From Saprospiraceae bacterium (GTDB lineage: Bacteria > Bacteroidota > Bacteroidia > Chitinophagales > Saprospiraceae), in NCBI GenBank assembly GCA_016710235.1, contig JADJLG010000001.1, positions 1,601,501 to 1,665,500 on the forward strand: a DNA stretch of 64,000 nucleotides, in the 5' to 3' direction. The translations under genes were made by a program, and so were the position numbers. This document shows positions 33,754 to 43,162 of the stretch, piece by piece (positions within the stretch are counted from its first letter, which is position 1; each line of letters opens with the position of its first letter). The notes under the pieces were generated by a model that had not been told where the DNA came from, did not search any database, and saw nothing but the letters and a program-made list of their open reading frames with translations.

Positions 33754-35156
33754 TTTTTAATCAATTGTGCGACCGACTCTACGTGATGTGTATTTGGAAA
33801 CATATCAACAGGTCGGAGCTTTGTGAGTTTATAGGCTGATTCCAACATAGAAATATCACGAGCTTGGGTTGCAGGATTGCAACTGACATACACTATTTTT
33901 TGGGGAGCGAGTTCAAGAACTTGTTGTATTACCGCATCATGAAGCCCTGACCTGGGTGGATCCAGGATTACAGTATCCGCCTTTCCATATTTTGTATAAA
34001 AATCTGCTTGAAGGACTTTTTTTGTATCTCCAGCAAAAAAATGACAATTGCTCAGCGCATTATGATTGGCATTGTATTTGGCATCTTCGATCGCTTCTTC
34101 GATTTGTTCTATGCCGATTATCATTTTGGCGTCTTTAGCCAAATAGAGTCCAATACTTCCCACACCACAATACAAATCATAGATTACTTCATTTGGATTG
34201 GGTTCTGCATATTCTTTGACTATGCGATATAATCTTTCTGCTTGTGAAGTGTTGGTTTGGAAAAATGATTTTGGACTAATGAAATAATTTACATGATCCA
34301 ATGATTCCTGTAGATATTTTGCACCACTGTAGTGAATCATATCCAAATCAGACCAGGCATCATTTAGTTTTGAGTTTATCGTATAGAACAAAGAGACAAC
34401 CTCCGGAAACTTTAATTTTAATGCTTCAAATAATGATTTTATTTTTTCTTTATCTTCTTGGTTGACAGAAAGTATGAGCATCGCTTTACCTTCTCGATTG
34501 GTGCGTATCATTAAATTTCTTAGCCATCCTTCATGCCTTTTGATATTGTAAAATGTCCAATTATTTTCAATAGCAAAACTCCAAACAAAATTTCGAATTT
34601 GGTTTGATATTGAAATTTGGAGATGACACTGATGGATGTGCACCACTTTGTGGAATGACTCCGGTCTGTGAAATCCTAATGCCGGTAAAGTGTTGGTTTT
34701 GTCTTCAGACTCCCACTCTTCTTTCGTTTTCCATCTGTCAGGTGCGAAAGTAAAATCCATTTTATTTCTATAAGCATATTGAGCTAAACAGGCTAATATT
34801 GGCTCAAATTCGAAGTCGCTGATTTTTGCAATGCGTTGGAATGCATCCAGCGCCAGTTTTGATTTTTGTCGCAACTGCTCTTCTATCGATAGATCTTGCA
34901 TTGAGCAACCACCACAAACACCATAGTGAGAACAAACGGGCTCTACTCTCCAGGGAGAGGAGAAAATTCTATTGGTTACTTTACCTTCAAATATGCCTTT
35001 CCTTTTTTTATTTAAGCTGACTCGGACACGATCACCCGGGAGTGCATTTTTTGTAAAGACAACCAAGCCTTCATCCGTTCTTCCGACCACATAAGACTTG
35101 TGGGCTATTCCGGTTACTTCGACTTCTTCTATTCTGTTGGTTTTTCTTCGGCTCAT
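33750..35156 (-). CDS. rlmD: 23S rRNA (uracil-C5)-methyltransferase, RlmD/RlmCD type
   Basis: 468 residues of the TrmA/RumA family, which methylates a uracil of 23S rRNA at C5 using S-adenosylmethionine. Order: an N-terminal TRAM RNA-binding domain (V-T-G-I-A-H-K-S-Y-V-V-G-R ... A-L-P-G-D-R-V-R-V); an iron-sulfur cluster motif, C-S-H-Y-G-V-C-G-G-C at about 75-85 plus one upstream or downstream Cys; then the methyltransferase domain with Y-D-L-Y-C-G-V-G-S-I-G-L, L-D-P-P-R-S-G-L-H-D and Y-V-S-C-N-P-A-T, whose Cys is the nucleophile. It overlaps the PorE-like gene by four bases upstream and the unknown gene by four downstream. Which uracil is modified (1939 or also 747) cannot be told from sequence. 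Confidence 0.92.
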   Translation of the reverse strand: MSRRKTNRIEEVEVTGIAHKSYVVGRTDEGLVVFTKNALPGDRVRVSLNKKRKGIFEGKVTNRIFSSPWRVEPVCSHYGVCGGCSMQDLSIEEQLRQKSKLALDAFQRIAKISDFEFEPILACLAQYAYRNKMDFTFAPDRWKTKEEWESEDKTNTLPALGFHRPESFHKVVHIHQCHLQISISNQIRNFVWSFAIENNWTFYNIKRHEGWLRNLMIRTNREGKAMLILSVNQEDKEKIKSLFEALKLKFPEVVSLFYTINSKLNDAWSDLDMIHYSGAKYLQESLDHVNYFISPKSFFQTNTSQAERLYRIVKEYAEPNPNEVIYDLYCGVGSIGLYLAKDAKMIIGIEQIEEAIEDAKYNANHNALSNCHFFAGDTKKVLQADFYTKYGKADTVILDPPRSGLHDAVIQQVLELAPQKIVYVSCNPATQARDISMLESAYKLTKLRPVDMFPNTHHVESVAQLIKK

Positions 35157-37108
35157 GGATTGAGTATATGAATTTCTACACGTCGGTTGTTTTGTCTGCC
35201 CTCTTCGGTGGAGTTGATGTCAATTGGAGCAGATTCTCCTTTCCCTTCATGTTGAAGGCGCTGAGGGTCAATTCCATGGCTGATGAGGTAGTTTTCAACT
35301 GATGCAGATCTGTTTACTGAGAGTTGCTGATTATCCGTTTCTGTTCCTACATCATCTGTATGACCTGTAATGAGTATTTTTATTTTTGGATTGTCATTGA
35401 GAAATTTGGCCAATCTGTCCAAATCGAAATAGCTGTCGGATAATAATTGTGCAGAGCCAGATTCAAAAAATACATTTCGCAATACGATGACCTTGGATTC
35501 GATTTGCAAAATCGGTTTCAATTCTACATCAATAATTTTGGGTTTTCCTACTCGAGAGCTGTCTGCGGTTTCGAAATAAAAACTTTCAAATGTGTAGTTT
35601 TCTTTTTCGACGTGGATGGCATATTTTTTTGAAGGTTCGAGTGCAACGAGAGAGACACCTTTTTTGTCAGAGAAAGCTTTATAGACCGTTTTATGAGAGT
35701 TTATATCCTGAATATGCAGTAGTCCTTGCAATACTTCTTTGGTTTTTGCATCTGTGATTCTCACCAAAACATAGCTTGCTGCAGCTGGTCTGATAGAGGC
35801 TGGTAATTCAAATTGATAGATGTCGAGATTTTTGATTTTAGCCGACATCAAATCACCAGGTTTATCATAAGCCCTGTCACTGGCGATATATGCATTCATT
35901 CCTGTATAATCCACCATGATCGCTGATTCAACCAAGGGACTATTGATCGGATAGCCCAGATTGATAGGTTTGCTCCAACTTTGAGGACCTGATTTATTTG
36001 TCATAAACAGATCGGCTTTCCCCATTCCGGGCCAACCATCTGAACTAAAAAACAAAGTTCTGCCATTTGGATGCATGAACGGACATTCATCATTGCCTGA
36101 TGTATTGATGGATGGTCCCAGATTTTCCGGTGCAGACCATTTGTGGTCAGACAACATTTGGCTTACCCAGATATCCCTTCCTCCCAGAGTACCTTTGCGA
36201 TTGCTGCTGAAATAAATAGTCTTGCCGTTGTCTGCAAAGCAGGGCTGTGATTCATACGAAGGAGTATTCAGTATATCGCTGATATTGACAGCCGGCCCCC
36301 AGCCTGATTCAGTCCACTCTGATCTGAACATGTCGCACCCGCCATAAGATTCCCTCCTGTCACATGAAGTAAAGACTATTGTTTTGCCATCGGGCGAAAT
36401 CGTTGGCGCACCCTCATTAAATAATGTATTGAGTTCCCTGATGGGCTGTGATTCTGTCCAGCCGGTATCCGAAAGATGACTGATAAAAAGATCTTCATTG
36501 TCCATATTTAACCTCCTTGTAAATACCATCGTTTTACCGTCCGCAGTAAGGGAAGGTAGATATTCAGAATAATAGGTATTCAGAGATTGGACAGGTTTTA
36601 ATTCAATATGGAGTGGATATCTCACAGCCGAATCTGCAAATACCAGATTCGGATACAGTTCATTCGCTTTGTCGATCAAGTCCTTATTCTTGGTTTCCCT
36701 CATCAGAAAAGCATGCATGTTTTGCTTTGCTCGGTCATAGTGTCTGCTGCGGTAGTTGCATAAGGCGAGGGTGTAATAAACTTTTGGCATCCATTCCGGG
36801 GCCAGACTGATTGCTCGATCAAAATGTGTTTCAGCACAATTATAATCTTCTAAGTCAAAACAAATTGAAGCCCATTTGATTTCTGCTTCCACTAACTTAG
36901 GCTCTGCATCCAGGGCTTTTCTATACAGACTTATGGCTTTTGGATACTTATTTTGTTGGTAAAGTTGGTTCGCTTTTAGAAGCATTTTTTGAACCTTGGG
37001 AGCTGCATCTTTTGTCAGCACAAACTCCTGTGAAAAGCACATGTCCACACTCCATATCAGGAAGAGTATTGTTTTGAAAAAAGTCCAGATCACTGTCCGA
37101 TTAGACAT
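35153..37108 (-). CDS. porE: PorE-like OmpA-family protein (TPR, beta-propeller, CRD, OmpA)
   Basis: 651 residues from ATG 37108, which gives a proper signal peptide (T-I-L-F-L-I-W-S-V-D-M-C-F-S-Q); the frame is open 40 codons further but that extension has no signal sequence. Order: TPR repeats (about 30-140), a PD40/WD40-like propeller with repeated G-K-T-I/M-V/Y-F-T/S-S/R phrases (about 170-400), a carboxypeptidase-regulatory-like domain (about 430-510), and a C-terminal OmpA peptidoglycan-binding domain (F-F-E-S-G-S-A-Q-L, I-T-G-H-T-D-D-V-G, N-R-R-V-E-I). This exact order is that of PorE, which anchors the T9SS machinery to peptidoglycan. The many T9SS cargo proteins nearby fit. Bacteroidota encode several such proteins, so orthology is likely but unproved. 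Confidence 0.75.
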   Translation of the reverse strand: MSNRTVIWTFFKTILFLIWSVDMCFSQEFVLTKDAAPKVQKMLLKANQLYQQNKYPKAISLYRKALDAEPKLVEAEIKWASICFDLEDYNCAETHFDRAISLAPEWMPKVYYTLALCNYRSRHYDRAKQNMHAFLMRETKNKDLIDKANELYPNLVFADSAVRYPLHIELKPVQSLNTYYSEYLPSLTADGKTMVFTRRLNMDNEDLFISHLSDTGWTESQPIRELNTLFNEGAPTISPDGKTIVFTSCDRRESYGGCDMFRSEWTESGWGPAVNISDILNTPSYESQPCFADNGKTIYFSSNRKGTLGGRDIWVSQMLSDHKWSAPENLGPSINTSGNDECPFMHPNGRTLFFSSDGWPGMGKADLFMTNKSGPQSWSKPINLGYPINSPLVESAIMVDYTGMNAYIASDRAYDKPGDLMSAKIKNLDIYQFELPASIRPAAASYVLVRITDAKTKEVLQGLLHIQDINSHKTVYKAFSDKKGVSLVALEPSKKYAIHVEKENYTFESFYFETADSSRVGKPKIIDVELKPILQIESKVIVLRNVFFESGSAQLLSDSYFDLDRLAKFLNDNPKIKILITGHTDDVGTETDNQQLSVNRSASVENYLISHGIDPQRLQHEGKGESAPIDINSTEEGRQNNRRVEIHILNP

Positions 37109-37157
37109 GATAATAAAATGTGAGGCTGAGATAATAAATTCAATAATCTGATAACGT

Positions 37158-38198
37158 TTAGACCGTCTCTGCCAGTATCCGTGCAGCTGTTTCTGATCCC
37201 AGCTCAGATGCTCTGCGCAAATCCACAATATAATCCGGCAAGCCGGCCGCTTTGCGGGCTATCCCCCTATGGGTCAATAACGTTGCTTTTGGTACACCTC
37301 CGTTTGGATCCTCCTGAAAACTTAAACTCTGGTCAAATGCCTCCAGAGCATCGTCCAATCTTCCTATGGCAAACAGGCATTTGCCATAGTTGAACCAAGC
37401 CATTGGCAGATGCTTGTAATTGGGATCGGTTTTACCGTATTGACGTGTGGTGAACAGCTTGTATTCAGCAGAAGCTCTTTCATAATCATTCAACTCCATA
37501 TGGCATTGAGCTTTGAATCGTCTGGCAGTCCAGTACAATGGTTGGAGTGCAACCGAGTGTTTGCAGGTTTCTTCCATATTTTGTATGGCTTCATTCCACT
37601 GATTCTTGATAGCATATGCTCGTCCTAAGCCATAATATGCTGATGCGTTCATATCATCTATATGGATGCTTTTTTTGAAATCATAGATCGCATCATCGTA
37701 ATTTTTCAAATGATAATTCATGTATCCTCGCTTCTCATATGCTTGACTATGCCTGTCGTATTTTTCTATTGCCTCTGTGAAAAGTTTGATCGCCTCTTCC
37801 TCAGAACCGATTTGCTCGGATAATTTTTTTCCTTCTTGGTAGAGAGTGACCATGGATTTTTCTCCCATAGGCTCTATCGCAAAGTGCTGCAGAATTTTAC
37901 CATTGTCAGTAAGCCAGGCATTAATTGTGCCTGAGAATGAAAACTGTGCGCAGTATTCCAGAAGAGATATGGTGTTTTTCCATGATTTTTCAGATGTGTT
38001 ACAGATATGGCGACCAAGCTGAAGACGATAACTTTCGGGAATAAAGAGAGCTTCCGGATTCTTAAAGATCACGTCCTTCTTGTACAATGTCTCCATACGT
38101 TGCGTGTACAAAGTCTGAATCTTGGAATAGGACTTTTCGTTCCCGAATTCCAAGTTACCTTGTATGATCGCCTTATAAAAAATCTGTTGATGGTTCAT
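37158..38198 (-). CDS. TPR-repeat protein
   Basis: A 346-residue protein with no signal peptide, so probably cytosolic. The first 130 residues are of unknown type. From about 135 to 340 there are five to six tetratricopeptide repeats (E-A-I-K-L-F-T-E-A-I-E-K-Y, A-I-Y-D-F-K-K-S-I-H, A-Y-Y-G-L-G-R-A-Y, A-L-E-A-F-D-Q-S-L). Such repeats bind partner proteins. It is 49 bp upstream of the PorE-like gene on the same strand and probably first in that operon. Its partner is not predictable. The leader (38199-38442) is extremely AT-rich and has no other feature. Confidence 0.8.
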   Translation of the reverse strand: MNHQQIFYKAIIQGNLEFGNEKSYSKIQTLYTQRMETLYKKDVIFKNPEALFIPESYRLQLGRHICNTSEKSWKNTISLLEYCAQFSFSGTINAWLTDNGKILQHFAIEPMGEKSMVTLYQEGKKLSEQIGSEEEAIKLFTEAIEKYDRHSQAYEKRGYMNYHLKNYDDAIYDFKKSIHIDDMNASAYYGLGRAYAIKNQWNEAIQNMEETCKHSVALQPLYWTARRFKAQCHMELNDYERASAEYKLFTTRQYGKTDPNYKHLPMAWFNYGKCLFAIGRLDDALEAFDQSLSFQEDPNGGVPKATLLTHRGIARKAAGLPDYIVDLRRASELGSETAARILAETV

Positions 38199-38442
38199 TT
38201 TTGTTTGTTTTCTTACCTACCTAGACCCAAAATTGATTTAATACATTTATAAATATTATATATGTAAAAAATTTATATGACCTTTCTATTAGGATCACAA
38301 ATTAAAAAAATATATATATAATAAAAAAAATAATATAATATCGCCAAGTCGGATCAGATGCAAATTTCTGAAATGTCTTTTACACAGGCAAATTTTTAAA
38401 GAGATTTTCTATATAATCGCTTGAAAAACTTTGGATTATCTC

Positions 38443-39459
38443 TCAAATCCACACTTTAGTGCCCTCTGTACAGTTTTGGCAAATGTTAATTTCGGATCGA
38501 CTGCGGAGCAATCTCTGTCTGAAATCCACGTAAGCAACCGATTTCCAACCTTCCCGCATAGATGAATCAGGAAACTTGAATAACTGATGCTGTGCATCTT
38601 TGTCAAAACAACAGGGCACGACCCTGCCATCCCAGCATACAACAAATCCGCTCCACATTCTCCAGCATTGGTTCAACTGGTCATTTTTAATTTGATATTT
38701 TCCATCCGTTTGTCGAGCATATCTTGAATACAGATCCTGTTCAGGGATCAAGGCTGAGCCGTTGTGATAATCATAGATTTGTGCAGTCTTTAGTTTGACT
38801 TCATCGACGCCCAGACGCATGCCCATATCTTGAATTTCACCAATCTGGTGTTCATTTGGTCTCACGACCAGAAACTGTATGATCAGGTAGGGCGTCTTGC
38901 TTTTTAACCTCCGTTTCCACTCGACTACCTGTTTTACACCTTCAATGACCTGATTCAAATTGCCACTAACTCTGTATTGTTCATAAACTTCCTGACTTGT
39001 CCCGTCAATAGAGATTATGAGTTTGTCTAAACCGGATTGAACTGTAGCTTTAGACGTTTCAGAATCCAGGAAATGCCCATTGGTAGAACAGATGGACATG
39101 ATTCGCTGATTTTTTGCTTTTTGGATCATTTTGAGAAAATCGGGATGGATATACGGTTCACCTTGAAAGTAAAAATGAATCGAAATCAGCTGTTTACCAA
39201 TAGCCCCTAATATCTTTTCGAACAGATCCAGCTTCATGTTTCCTGTCGGTCTGTCAAATTTTCTTAAGCCTGATGGACATTCCGGACATCTGAGGTTGCA
39301 GGCTGTAGTTGGCTCGATAGAGATGAAAGCAGGCTGGCCTATCATCATTGGACGCCTCAATAGTTTAGAGAGCTGAAATGATAAATAAAGTGATACCAGA
39401 TTTGAGATTCTAGTAATCGAAAGAGTTCTGAGCCAAATCTGAAATTCTTTTTGTTTCAT
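38443..39459 (-). CDS. radical SAM/SPASM-domain protein
   Basis: A 338-residue radical S-adenosylmethionine enzyme. The cluster motif C-N-L-R-C-P-E-C (C-x3-C-x2-C) is near residue 53. The core barrel follows with F-Y-F-Q-G-E-P, the Gly-Glu motif for SAM, and I-I-S-I-D-G-T. The C-terminal SPASM segment (G-R-V-V-P-C-C-F-D ... I-C-Q-N-C) carries Cys residues for an extra iron-sulfur cluster. SPASM enzymes modify peptides, sugars or cofactors; this short, loosely defined subgroup is common in lipid and surface-sugar loci. Nothing adjacent identifies a substrate peptide. It is divergent from hppD. Confidence 0.88.
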   Translation of the reverse strand: MKQKEFQIWLRTLSITRISNLVSLYLSFQLSKLLRRPMMIGQPAFISIEPTTACNLRCPECPSGLRKFDRPTGNMKLDLFEKILGAIGKQLISIHFYFQGEPYIHPDFLKMIQKAKNQRIMSICSTNGHFLDSETSKATVQSGLDKLIISIDGTSQEVYEQYRVSGNLNQVIEGVKQVVEWKRRLKSKTPYLIIQFLVVRPNEHQIGEIQDMGMRLGVDEVKLKTAQIYDYHNGSALIPEQDLYSRYARQTDGKYQIKNDQLNQCWRMWSGFVVCWDGRVVPCCFDKDAQHQLFKFPDSSMREGWKSVAYVDFRQRLLRSRSEINICQNCTEGTKVWI

Positions 39460-39473
39460 CTGTCAACCGGTCC

Positions 39474-39481
39474 CAAATGTA
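39474..39481 (-). promoter_or_regulatory. -7 promoter box (TACATTTG, reverse strand)
   Basis: TAnnTTTG match 14 bases before the ATG of the radical SAM gene. Confidence 0.4.
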
Positions 39482-39568
39482 TGACAGCTTTCCGTTTGAA
39501 TATGAATGCAATTGAAAATACATCGAAATTCATACTGTGCAATTGCCTTATTTCGTTTTGCAAAACCT

Positions 39569-39576
39569 TACTTTTG
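39569..39576 (+). promoter_or_regulatory. -7 promoter box (TACTTTTG) for hppD
   Basis: TAnnTTTG match about 68 bases before ATG 39645. It lies inside the longest possible hppD frame, which argues that the upstream in-frame start at 39537 is not used. Confidence 0.4.
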
Positions 39577-39644
39577 ATCTCTATTGTTCTTGTAATATAA
39601 GAGAATTTACTCTTTTATTGTTTTTTAAAATAAAATTTCAGCAA

Positions 39645-40775
39645 ATGGAAACAGTAAGTCAAATCGCCATTCAATCAAACTCAACAGATACTTTCCCAAT
39701 ATTGGGAACCGATTTTATTGAATTTTATGTCGGTAATGCTAAGCAAAGCGCACATTTTTTTCAGACCGCATTTGGATTTGATCTGGTAGCTTATAAAGGA
39801 CCGGAGACCGGAAACAGGGATTTTTGCTCATATGCCTTGCAGCAAGATCGGATTCGCTTTATTTTGACATCAGCGCTGGAACCTGATCACGAAATCGCAA
39901 AACATGTGGCACGGCACGGAGATGGAATCAAAGTGCTGGCATTGACAGTTGAAGACTGTGATCGTGCGTATCATCTTGCTATGGAGCGTGGAGCCGAATC
40001 TGCATTTGCGCCTTACACTTTAAAAGATGACAACGGTGTAGTGAGAATGGCAGCCATCCGTACATATGGTGAAACGATCCACACCTTAGTAGAAAGAAAA
40101 AACTATCAGGGCATTTTCCTCCCGGGTTTTGTTCCAAAGGTGTCAGGTATACATAGAAGTCAGGAAGTCGGTTTGCGTTATGTAGATCATTGTGTAGGAA
40201 ATGTGGAACTTGGGGATATGAACAAATGGGTCAAATTTTATCAGGATGTGCTCGGTTTCAAACTTTTAATCACTTTTGACGATAAAGATATTTCAACAGA
40301 ATATACCGCCCTGATGAGCAAGGTGGTGAGCAATGGTACAGGTTATGTAAAATTTCCAATCAATGAACCGGCCAAGGGCAAGAAAAAATCTCAGATCGAC
40401 GAGTATCTGGATTTTTATAAAGGTGCCGGTGTGCAACATGTTGCAATTATCACAAATGATATTCTAAAGACAGTAGTTCAACTCAGATCCAATGGCGTAG
40501 AATTTCTGCATGTACCGGACAATTATTATGAGACTGTTCCGGAAAGAGTCGGCATGATCGAGGAAGACTTGGAAGACGTCAAAAAACTAAATATTCTTGT
40601 TGATAGGGACGAGGACGGATATTTGCTTCAGATTTTCACCAAGCCGCTTCAAGACAGACCTACCGTATTTTTTGAGATCATTCAGCGTAAAGGAGCCAAA
40701 TCTTTTGGAAAGGGAAATTTCAAAGCATTGTTTGAAGCCATCGAACGGGAACAAGCCTTGAGAGGCAATTTGTAA
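39645..40775 (+). CDS. hppD: 4-hydroxyphenylpyruvate dioxygenase
   Basis: HppD converts 4-hydroxyphenylpyruvate to homogentisate in tyrosine breakdown, using Fe(II) and oxygen. The 376 residues from ATG 39645 match the family length. Two vicinal-oxygen-chelate domains are present. The iron ligands are the His in Y-V-D-H-C-V-G-N-V, the His in V-Q-H-V-A-I-I-T, and the Glu in F-F-E-I-I-Q-R. The C-terminal block G-A-K-S-F-G-K-G-N-F-K-A-L-F-E-A-I-E is diagnostic. The longer frame from 39537 adds residues unlike the family and is not preferred. No other homogentisate-pathway gene is adjacent. Confidence 0.95.
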   Translation: METVSQIAIQSNSTDTFPILGTDFIEFYVGNAKQSAHFFQTAFGFDLVAYKGPETGNRDFCSYALQQDRIRFILTSALEPDHEIAKHVARHGDGIKVLALTVEDCDRAYHLAMERGAESAFAPYTLKDDNGVVRMAAIRTYGETIHTLVERKNYQGIFLPGFVPKVSGIHRSQEVGLRYVDHCVGNVELGDMNKWVKFYQDVLGFKLLITFDDKDISTEYTALMSKVVSNGTGYVKFPINEPAKGKKKSQIDEYLDFYKGAGVQHVAIITNDILKTVVQLRSNGVEFLHVPDNYYETVPERVGMIEEDLEDVKKLNILVDRDEDGYLLQIFTKPLQDRPTVFFEIIQRKGAKSFGKGNFKALFEAIEREQALRGNL

Positions 40776-41055
40776 TGCATAATTTCACCAAATCCCAAAT
40801 ATTCATTTTTATCATATAAACTCATTTTTTCTAACTACTTACAAACGATATATTTAAATATCTCAATAAGTTATAATGTGACAAAATTTATATTTTCTTC
40901 AAAGGAGGATCACAAATTATTAGACGAAACGTTTTATTATTACGGCTGGAAATCTTATTTTTCGTTCATTCGCAGAATATTATTTCAAATTGATAGTATT
41001 TTTTATTCATCAAACAAATTAAATTTTTATTTACTAATTCGGTTAAATCAATTTT

Positions 41056-41871
41056 ATGAGCAATCAAAACGCATCCCAAGCATCTAGCGGAAAGTTTAGC
41101 ACCATGTTTGCCAGCATTCTTATCCCTCTGGCTCTCATCGTGGCGATCTTGATTTACAAATTCATATTGGGTGACCCAAGTCACTTTGAAGGTGGAGACA
41201 ACACAAAACATCCTCATTCCGGAGACTATCTTGGTATGATGTACAAAGGTGGTATTTTGGTACCGGTGTTGATGGCATTGATGATTATAGTCATTAGTGT
41301 AATCATCGAACGCTTTATCACATTACGAGTAGCCAATGGTAAAGGTTCCATTCCTGCATTTGTACGTAAAGTCAAAAATTTATTGGACGGAAACAATGTT
41401 GAAGCGGCCATAGGTGAATGTGACAAACAGAAAGGTTCAGTAGCAAATGTCATTCGCGAAGGCTTGGTAAAATACAAGGAAATGGAGAAGACATCCGGTC
41501 TGGACAAAGATCAGAAAGTACTCGCCATCAGCAAGGAGATAGAAGAAAGTACCTCTCTTGAATTGCCAATGCTGGAGAAAAATCTCGTCATTCTCGCAAC
41601 GATTTCATCGATTGCAACTTTGATGGGTCTTCTCGGAACCGTATTTGGAATGATCAGAGCCTTTTCAGCTATAGCAACAGCAGGTGCTCCGGATGCGGTA
41701 GCGCTTTCTACCGGTATTTCTGAAGCCTTGATCAACACAGCTTTAGGTATATCGACCTCAGCTATTGCGATTATTGCATACAATTATTTTACAACGAAGA
41801 TAGATGGATTGACTTACGGCATAGATGAAGCGGGATTTACGATCGCGCAAAACTTTGCTGCTAAGCATTAA
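41056..41871 (+). CDS. exbB: ExbB/TolQ/MotA-family proton channel protein
   Basis: 271 residues. Three membrane segments are expected for ExbB: about 15-35 (I-L-I-P-L-A-L-I-V-A-I-L-I), 70-92 (G-I-L-V-P-V-L-M-A-L-M-I-I-V-I-S-V-I-I-E), and two in the C-terminal half (L-V-I-L-A-T-I-S-S-I-A-T-L-M-G-L-L-G-T-V-F-G-M-I, A-L-I-N-T-A-L-G-I-S-T-S-A-I-A-I-I). The G-L-L-G-T-V-F-G-M-I and T-A-L-G-I motifs identify the MotA/TolQ/ExbB family. With ExbD it uses the proton gradient to power TonB. The gene begins a five-gene run ending at the terminator after the small membrane protein. It carries an additional N-terminal helix compared with E. coli ExbB, as is usual in Bacteroidota. Confidence 0.93.
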   Translation: MSNQNASQASSGKFSTMFASILIPLALIVAILIYKFILGDPSHFEGGDNTKHPHSGDYLGMMYKGGILVPVLMALMIIVISVIIERFITLRVANGKGSIPAFVRKVKNLLDGNNVEAAIGECDKQKGSVANVIREGLVKYKEMEKTSGLDKDQKVLAISKEIEESTSLELPMLEKNLVILATISSIATLMGLLGTVFGMIRAFSAIATAGAPDAVALSTGISEALINTALGISTSAIAIIAYNYFTTKIDGLTYGIDEAGFTIAQNFAAKH

Positions 41872-41904
41872 TTCCATTTTAATCTATCATTAATCCAACT
41901 GACT

Positions 41905-42510
41905 ATGCCAAAGGTTAAAGTCCCGCGGAAAAGTACGGCTATTGACATGACTGCTATGTGTGACGTGGCATTCTTGTTGTTGACGTTCTTTATCCTCACG
42001 ACAAAATTCAGACCTCAGGAGGCAGTACAGATTGATATTCCTCCTTCCACTTCTCAAATTCCAATTCCGGATAAGGATATCATGATGTTTCAGATTGCTC
42101 CTGATGGACGCTTGTTCTTCGGTCTCGATGACCAAAATACAAGATTAGCTTTATTGGACGCTTTGTCTACCAACTATCAGCTTGCTTTATCCGAAAAACA
42201 GAAACAAGCTTTCAAACTTCTTGAAATCTGGGGTATGGATATTCGCGAACTGCCAGCGTTCTTGGACAAAGAACCAAATGAAAGAGCGGCCATTCAACAG
42301 CCCGGACTAAAGATTGATACTACAGGAGGTGAAACTCAAGTGGAGGATTTGATCTTGTTTTCCAGGAGAGCTAACAACAACTTACGCATCGCCATCAAAG
42401 GTGATAAAACTACAGAGTATAAATCCTTTGATAAGCTGATCCAGGCACTGCAGAATCGAAAGGTGAATAAATTCAATATCATCACTTCAGCACGTTCCAA
42501 GCAGGAGTAA
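41905..42510 (+). CDS. exbD: ExbD/TolR-family protein (first copy)
   Basis: 201 residues with the ExbD layout: a short cytosolic N-terminus, then A-I-D-M-T-A-M-C-D-V-A-F-L-L-L-T-F-F-I-L-T-T, whose Asp in the membrane helix carries the proton, and a periplasmic domain. Between residues about 70 and 130 there is an insertion-like stretch (D-A-L-S-T-N-Y-Q-L-A-L, G-L-K-I-D-T-T-G-G) before the terminal N-L-R-I-A-I-K-G-D-K-T-T-E-Y. Unlike E. coli, which has one ExbD, Bacteroidota often have two in series, and a second follows here after 39 bp. Confidence 0.93.
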   Translation: MPKVKVPRKSTAIDMTAMCDVAFLLLTFFILTTKFRPQEAVQIDIPPSTSQIPIPDKDIMMFQIAPDGRLFFGLDDQNTRLALLDALSTNYQLALSEKQKQAFKLLEIWGMDIRELPAFLDKEPNERAAIQQPGLKIDTTGGETQVEDLILFSRRANNNLRIAIKGDKTTEYKSFDKLIQALQNRKVNKFNIITSARSKQE

Positions 42511-42549
42511 TTATTATTAAAAAAGCATTGTTCAAATTAAAATAGAATT

Positions 42550-43121
42550 ATGGCTGAAATGAATGTACCCGAATCCGGGGCGAAGAAAGGACACAAGAAG
42601 GCGCGGTCGAAAAAATGTCAACGCGTGTCGATTTGACAGCTATGGTGGATCTTGGATTCCTGCTGATCACATTTTTTATGCTAGCTACTACCTTCAATAA
42701 ACCTAAGACTATGGAGGTAAATAAACCTGCCAAGGAAGAAGACGAAAAAAAGGAAGAGGAACCACCGATCAAAATGTCCAAAACATTGACTATCATGCTT
42801 GGGTCAAATGATAAAGCATATTGGTATGTTTCACCGGATGAGATTGATGCCAATACTCAGCTGACTTTAGACAGTGTAGATTATGGCTCAACCGGGATAC
42901 GTAAAGTGATCAAGCAACGACAAGATGAAGTTCAGGCTCAGTGGGGAAATAGAGAAGATCTCTTTGTCATGATCAAACCATTACCAAAATCAAAATTGAA
43001 AAATACCGTAGATATTCTGGATGAAATGACTATCAACAATGTCAAGAGATATGCTATATTGGAACCAAACGATCCTATTGATTCTTTGGTGGCGATTAAA
43101 ATCAATCAATCCAGAAAATAG
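42550..43121 (+). CDS. exbD: ExbD/TolR-family protein (second copy), apparent frameshift at its start
   Basis: The second ExbD. An ATG at 42550 begins M-A-E-M-N-V-P-E-S-G-A-K-K-G-H-K-K-A-R-S-K-K, the basic leader typical of this group, but its frame ends shortly after a run of six A (42610-42615). One more A would join it directly to M-S-T-R-V-D-L-T-A-M-V-D-L-G-F-L-L-I-T-F-F-M, which in the sequence as given is reached only from ATG 42615 (168 residues, 42615-43121). The membrane helix keeps the proton-carrying Asp and the periplasmic domain is complete. Either the shorter form is made from 42615, or the run of A is one base short through sequencing error, or the ribosome slips on it. The rest of the gene shows no decay. 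Confidence 0.88.
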
Positions 43122-43162
43122 AAATTTTTTAAAAAAAATGTAAAAACAGCGATGAATCACGC

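Noticed and set aside
37109..37228. Extended N-terminus of the PorE-like protein
   Set aside because: It would put 40 non-conserved residues ahead of a good signal peptide; the internal ATG at 37108 is preferred.
40878..41087. Forward frame of 69 codons before exbB
   Set aside because: Low-complexity, Phe/Tyr/Lys-rich AT sequence overlapping the start of exbB; no homology recognised.
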